Of a DNA stretch of 64,000 nt, positions 61,952 through 64,000 are shown piece by piece. The position numbers were made by a program, and so were the translations under genes. Position 1 is the first letter of the stretch. The number at the start of each line of letters is the position of its first letter. The notes beneath the pieces are model-generated. The model made no database searches. It saw nothing but the letters and a program-made list of their open reading frames with translations, and had not been told where the DNA came from. This DNA comes from Ideonella_A intermedia_A (GTDB lineage Bacteria; Pseudomonadota; Gammaproteobacteria; Burkholderiales; Burkholderiaceae_C): the NCBI GenBank assembly GCA_943370175.1, contig CALRPU020000008.1:1-64000 (forward strand). Direction: 5' to 3'.

Positions 61952-63151
61952 GTGGGTGCTGAGAACACGAGCCGTTCGGTGCTGGTGGCCGGGGGCGGCA
62001 TCGGCGGCCTGGCGGCCGCGCTGGCGTTGACGCGCCAAGGCCTGTCGGTGACGGTGCTGGAGCAAGCGCAGCAGCTCGGCGAGATCGGCGCCGGCATTCA
62101 GCTCGGCCCCAACGCCTTCGCCGCCTTCGACGCGCTGGGCGTCGGCGCACCGGCGCGGGCCCGCGCGGTCTACACCGACCGCATGGTCATGCACGACGCG
62201 CTGGACGAGCGTCTGGTGGGGTGCATTCCCACCGGCGAAGCCTTCCGCCAGCGCTTCGGCAACCCCTACGCGGTGATCCACCGCGCCGACGTCCACCAGA
62301 CGCTGCTCGACGCCGCCTTGGCGTCGGACCGCATCCAGGTGCGCACCGGCACCAGCGTGCAGCGCGTCGAACAGCACGCCGACGGCGTGGCCGTGCACGA
62401 CAGCCAGGGCGGCGTGCACCGGGGTGTGGCGCTGATCGGTGCGGACGGCGTCAAGTCCGCCGTGCGCCGGCAGTTCGTGGGCGACGAGGCGCGGGTGTCG
62501 AGCCACGTGGTGTACCGCGCCGTCGTCGACCAGGCCGACTTTCCTGCCGACCTGCGGTGGAACGCGGCCAGCATCTGGGTCGGCCCGAACTGCCACCTTG
62601 TGCATTACCCACTGCGCGGCGGCGAGCAATACAACGTGGTGGTCACCTTCCACAGCCGCGAGCAGGAGGAATGGAGCGTGCGCGAAGGCAGCCGCGACGA
62701 GGTGCAGCGCTACTTCGACGGCATCTGCCCACGCGCCCGCCAGCTGATCGACTTGCCCAAGGACTGGAAGCGCTGGGCCACCGCCGACCGCGACCCCATC
62801 GGCCAATGGACCTTCGGTCGCGTCACCCTGCTGGGCGACGCCGCGCACGCCACGCTGCAGTACCTGGCGCAGGGCGCTTGCATGGCGCTGGAGGACGCGG
62901 TGACGCTGGGCGAGGCGCTGCGTGTGCATGGCAACGACTTCGATCGCGCCTTCGACCACTACCAACGCTCGCGCATCGCCCGCACCGCGCGCATCGTGCT
63001 GTCGGCGCGCGAGATGGGGCGCATCTTCCACGCGAAGGGCGTCGATCGGCTGGTGCGCAACGACCTGTGGAAGGACCGCACGCCGGCGCACTTCTACGAC
63101 GCGATGGCGTGGCTATACGGGTGGCGTGCGGAGCGCTGTCTGAGCGATTGA
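61952..63151 (+). CDS. FAD-dependent aromatic monooxygenase (3-hydroxybenzoate 6-hydroxylase-like)
   Basis: A 399-residue flavoprotein of the PHBH class. The GTG start has AAGGAG 8 bp upstream. It has the FAD dinucleotide fold SVLVAGGGIGGLAAALALTR, the DG motif region (ALIGADGVKSAVRRQFVGDE), and the GD motif in VTLLGDAAHATLQYLAQGAC. AGIQLGPNAFAAFDALGVG and the C-terminal FHAKGVDRLVRNDLWKDRTP resemble 3-hydroxybenzoate 6-hydroxylases (NagX/MhbM), which produce gentisate using NADH and O2. No gentisate dioxygenase is visible, so substrate assignment is by similarity only. It is divergent from marR. Confidence 0.85.
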   Translation: MGAENTSRSVLVAGGGIGGLAAALALTRQGLSVTVLEQAQQLGEIGAGIQLGPNAFAAFDALGVGAPARARAVYTDRMVMHDALDERLVGCIPTGEAFRQRFGNPYAVIHRADVHQTLLDAALASDRIQVRTGTSVQRVEQHADGVAVHDSQGGVHRGVALIGADGVKSAVRRQFVGDEARVSSHVVYRAVVDQADFPADLRWNAASIWVGPNCHLVHYPLRGGEQYNVVVTFHSREQEEWSVREGSRDEVQRYFDGICPRARQLIDLPKDWKRWATADRDPIGQWTFGRVTLLGDAAHATLQYLAQGACMALEDAVTLGEALRVHGNDFDRAFDHYQRSRIARTARIVLSAREMGRIFHAKGVDRLVRNDLWKDRTPAHFYDAMAWLYGWRAERCLSD

Positions 63152-63622
63152 AGGCGGCCAGGGCAGCGAGTCGGACGTGGCCGCGGCTTCAAGTCGCCCA
63201 GCAGCCGCCGACTTGCCAATGCCCTTGCGGAGACCCTGTGCCGGGCCCACGCCCTGACCGGTGCGCACTGCTTCGGCCGGTGGGCATACAGAACAACGCC
63301 GAGCGGAAACCGAAGCGCACCCGCTGTGACCACTGCCTTCCCATGACGGGCGGCGAAGCGGTAGGGTTTTTCTGGGGCCATCCGAACTTCGTGCCCAGCC
63401 AGTTTGACGGGACCTCGCCACTGCACGGCCTGGTCAGCCCGCTCAATGCGTCGAGCACCCAGCCCCCGTCGACGCCGAAACGGGTGCACCAGCAGGCGCG
63501 CCCTGAGCGGGCCGGCTTTCGCCGTGGCGCAAGCCCCTTCGCAGGCCCACCCGTCAGCGCGCCGCAGCGCAGGACACTGCCGATGACCCAACCCTGATCG
63601 AGACGCCACGGGCCACGCCACC
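63152..63622 (+). other. Intergenic stretch before the candidate effector gene
   Basis: About 470 bp with only low-quality frames on both strands. Its notable content is the PIP box at 63518-63542. Some minus-strand frames look weakly protein-like but none has a recognisable motif or start signal; a degraded gene cannot be excluded. Confidence 0.5.
63518..63542 (+). promoter_or_regulatory. Perfect PIP box (TTCGC-N15-TTCGC)
   Basis: TTCGC at 63518-63522, exactly 15 bases, TTCGC at 63538-63542. This is the consensus plant-inducible promoter box bound by HrpX of Xanthomonas and, as TTCG-N16-TTCG, by HrpB of Ralstonia. It points to the gene at 63623. A -10 element of the YANNNT kind at the expected 30-32 bp was not clearly found. 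Confidence 0.6.
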
Positions 63623-64000
63623 ATGAACATACGCAATTCGCTCGCGTCGCACCCGTCCGGCGCGGGCGTGCAAGCGCCTCATGGGCAGGACGTGGCACCA
63701 GCCGGCGCGCCGCCGCCAAGCCCGTGGCGCGCCGCCGCCGACGCGCCGACGGGGCCGCTGGAGGGGCTGGCCGCGCGCGGTCTGCGGCCCGGGGCGGCGG
63801 GTGCGTCGTCCGAAGCAGGGCCCAGCCGCGTGGTGGTTCAGCGCACCAGTCTGCTGAACCTGGCCAAGGCGGCCTTACACGGTGACCCGAAGCCGAGCAC
63901 CAACACCTCCCGGCAGGCCAAGGAAGTTCTCGACAAGCGACTGATCAGCCCTTTCAGTCCGAACTGGCGGATCGCAGGCTATGCCGGGCGCGACCACCTC
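63623..64000 (+). CDS. Candidate type III secreted effector, 5' part only
   Basis: An open frame of 126 codons running off the window. The N-terminus MNIRNSLASHPSGAGVQAPH has an aliphatic residue at position 3, several Ser, and no acidic residue before position 23. The first ~85 residues are Ala/Pro/Gly-rich and probably disordered, as in type III secretion signals. A more folded region starts near RTSLLNLAKAALHGDP and continues to FSPNWRIAGYAGRDHL. No effector family is recognised from this part. It lies 80 bp downstream of a perfect PIP box. No clear ribosome site precedes the ATG, and the C-terminal function is unseen. Confidence 0.5.
   Translation, partial: MNIRNSLASHPSGAGVQAPHGQDVAPAGAPPPSPWRAAADAPTGPLEGLAARGLRPGAAGASSEAGPSRVVVQRTSLLNLAKAALHGDPKPSTNTSRQAKEVLDKRLISPFSPNWRIAGYAGRDHL

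Noticed and set aside
63094..63719. Minus-strand frames between the monooxygenase and the effector-like gene
   Set aside because: No motif or start signal, and they overlap the PIP box and the plus-strand gene; treated as shadows or debris.

Overview
The window looks like chromosome of a motile, high-GC betaproteobacterium of the order Burkholderiales (Comamonadaceae or Rubrivivax/Leptothrix-type relatives). This rests on the compact flgNMA | flgB-L arrangement, the TRAP/5-oxoprolinase operon, a DUF3034 gene beside a truncated globin, and GC-rich codon use. It is judged by eye from protein similarity; no database search was run.

Layout. (1) 1-4.8 kb is an accessory stretch: the end of an IS5-type element, a decayed IS110 transposase, small membrane or exported proteins, a cupredoxin-like protein lacking normal copper ligands, and a PDZ protein. 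(2) 4.8-6.7 kb holds dcd, a YpfJ-type zinc peptidase and a small membrane protein. (3) 6.8-14.7 kb is one tight operon (TRAP transporter, biotin carboxylase, PxpBC fusion, PxpA, biotin carrier) with a convergent LysR regulator. (4) 14.8-18.4 kb holds a YitT-type membrane protein, an FMN alpha-hydroxy-acid dehydrogenase, a secreted truncated globin and a DUF3034 protein. (5) 18.7-20.4 kb is a lower-GC island with two unrecognised genes, the first apparently frameshifted in a G run. (6) dinB. (7) 21.8-34.6 kb is the flagellar rod/hook/ring cluster, with flgN, flgM and flgA on the minus strand and flgBCDEFGHIJKL on the plus strand; flgM has a near-consensus sigma-28 promoter.

(8) 34.7-48.3 kb is a signalling block attached to the flagellar operon: an HDOD protein, a seven-PAS HisKA_2 kinase, an ANTAR response regulator, a second kinase, a hybrid kinase (REC-REC-Hpt), a REC-PAS-GGDEF-EAL protein and a GGDEF protein. 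It probably couples sensory input to c-di-GMP and motility. (9) A GST gene, then 49.1-59.9 kb is a complete kdp potassium system (33-aa leader ORF, kdpF-A-B-C, a CorA-type transporter, kdpD, kdpE, and an outer-membrane barrel protein). Two 19-bp OmpR-type direct repeats upstream are candidate KdpE operators. (10) 59.9-63.2 kb holds an efflux pump, its MarR regulator and a divergent flavin monooxygenase resembling 3-hydroxybenzoate 6-hydroxylase.

(11) At the right edge a perfect PIP box (TTCGC-N15-TTCGC) lies 80 bp upstream of an incomplete gene. Its N-terminus looks like a type III secretion signal, so the strain may carry an Hrp-type secretion system. This, the CorA gene inside kdp, the frameshifted low-GC pair and the carboxylase-like modules lacking a carboxyltransferase are the points most worth follow-up.
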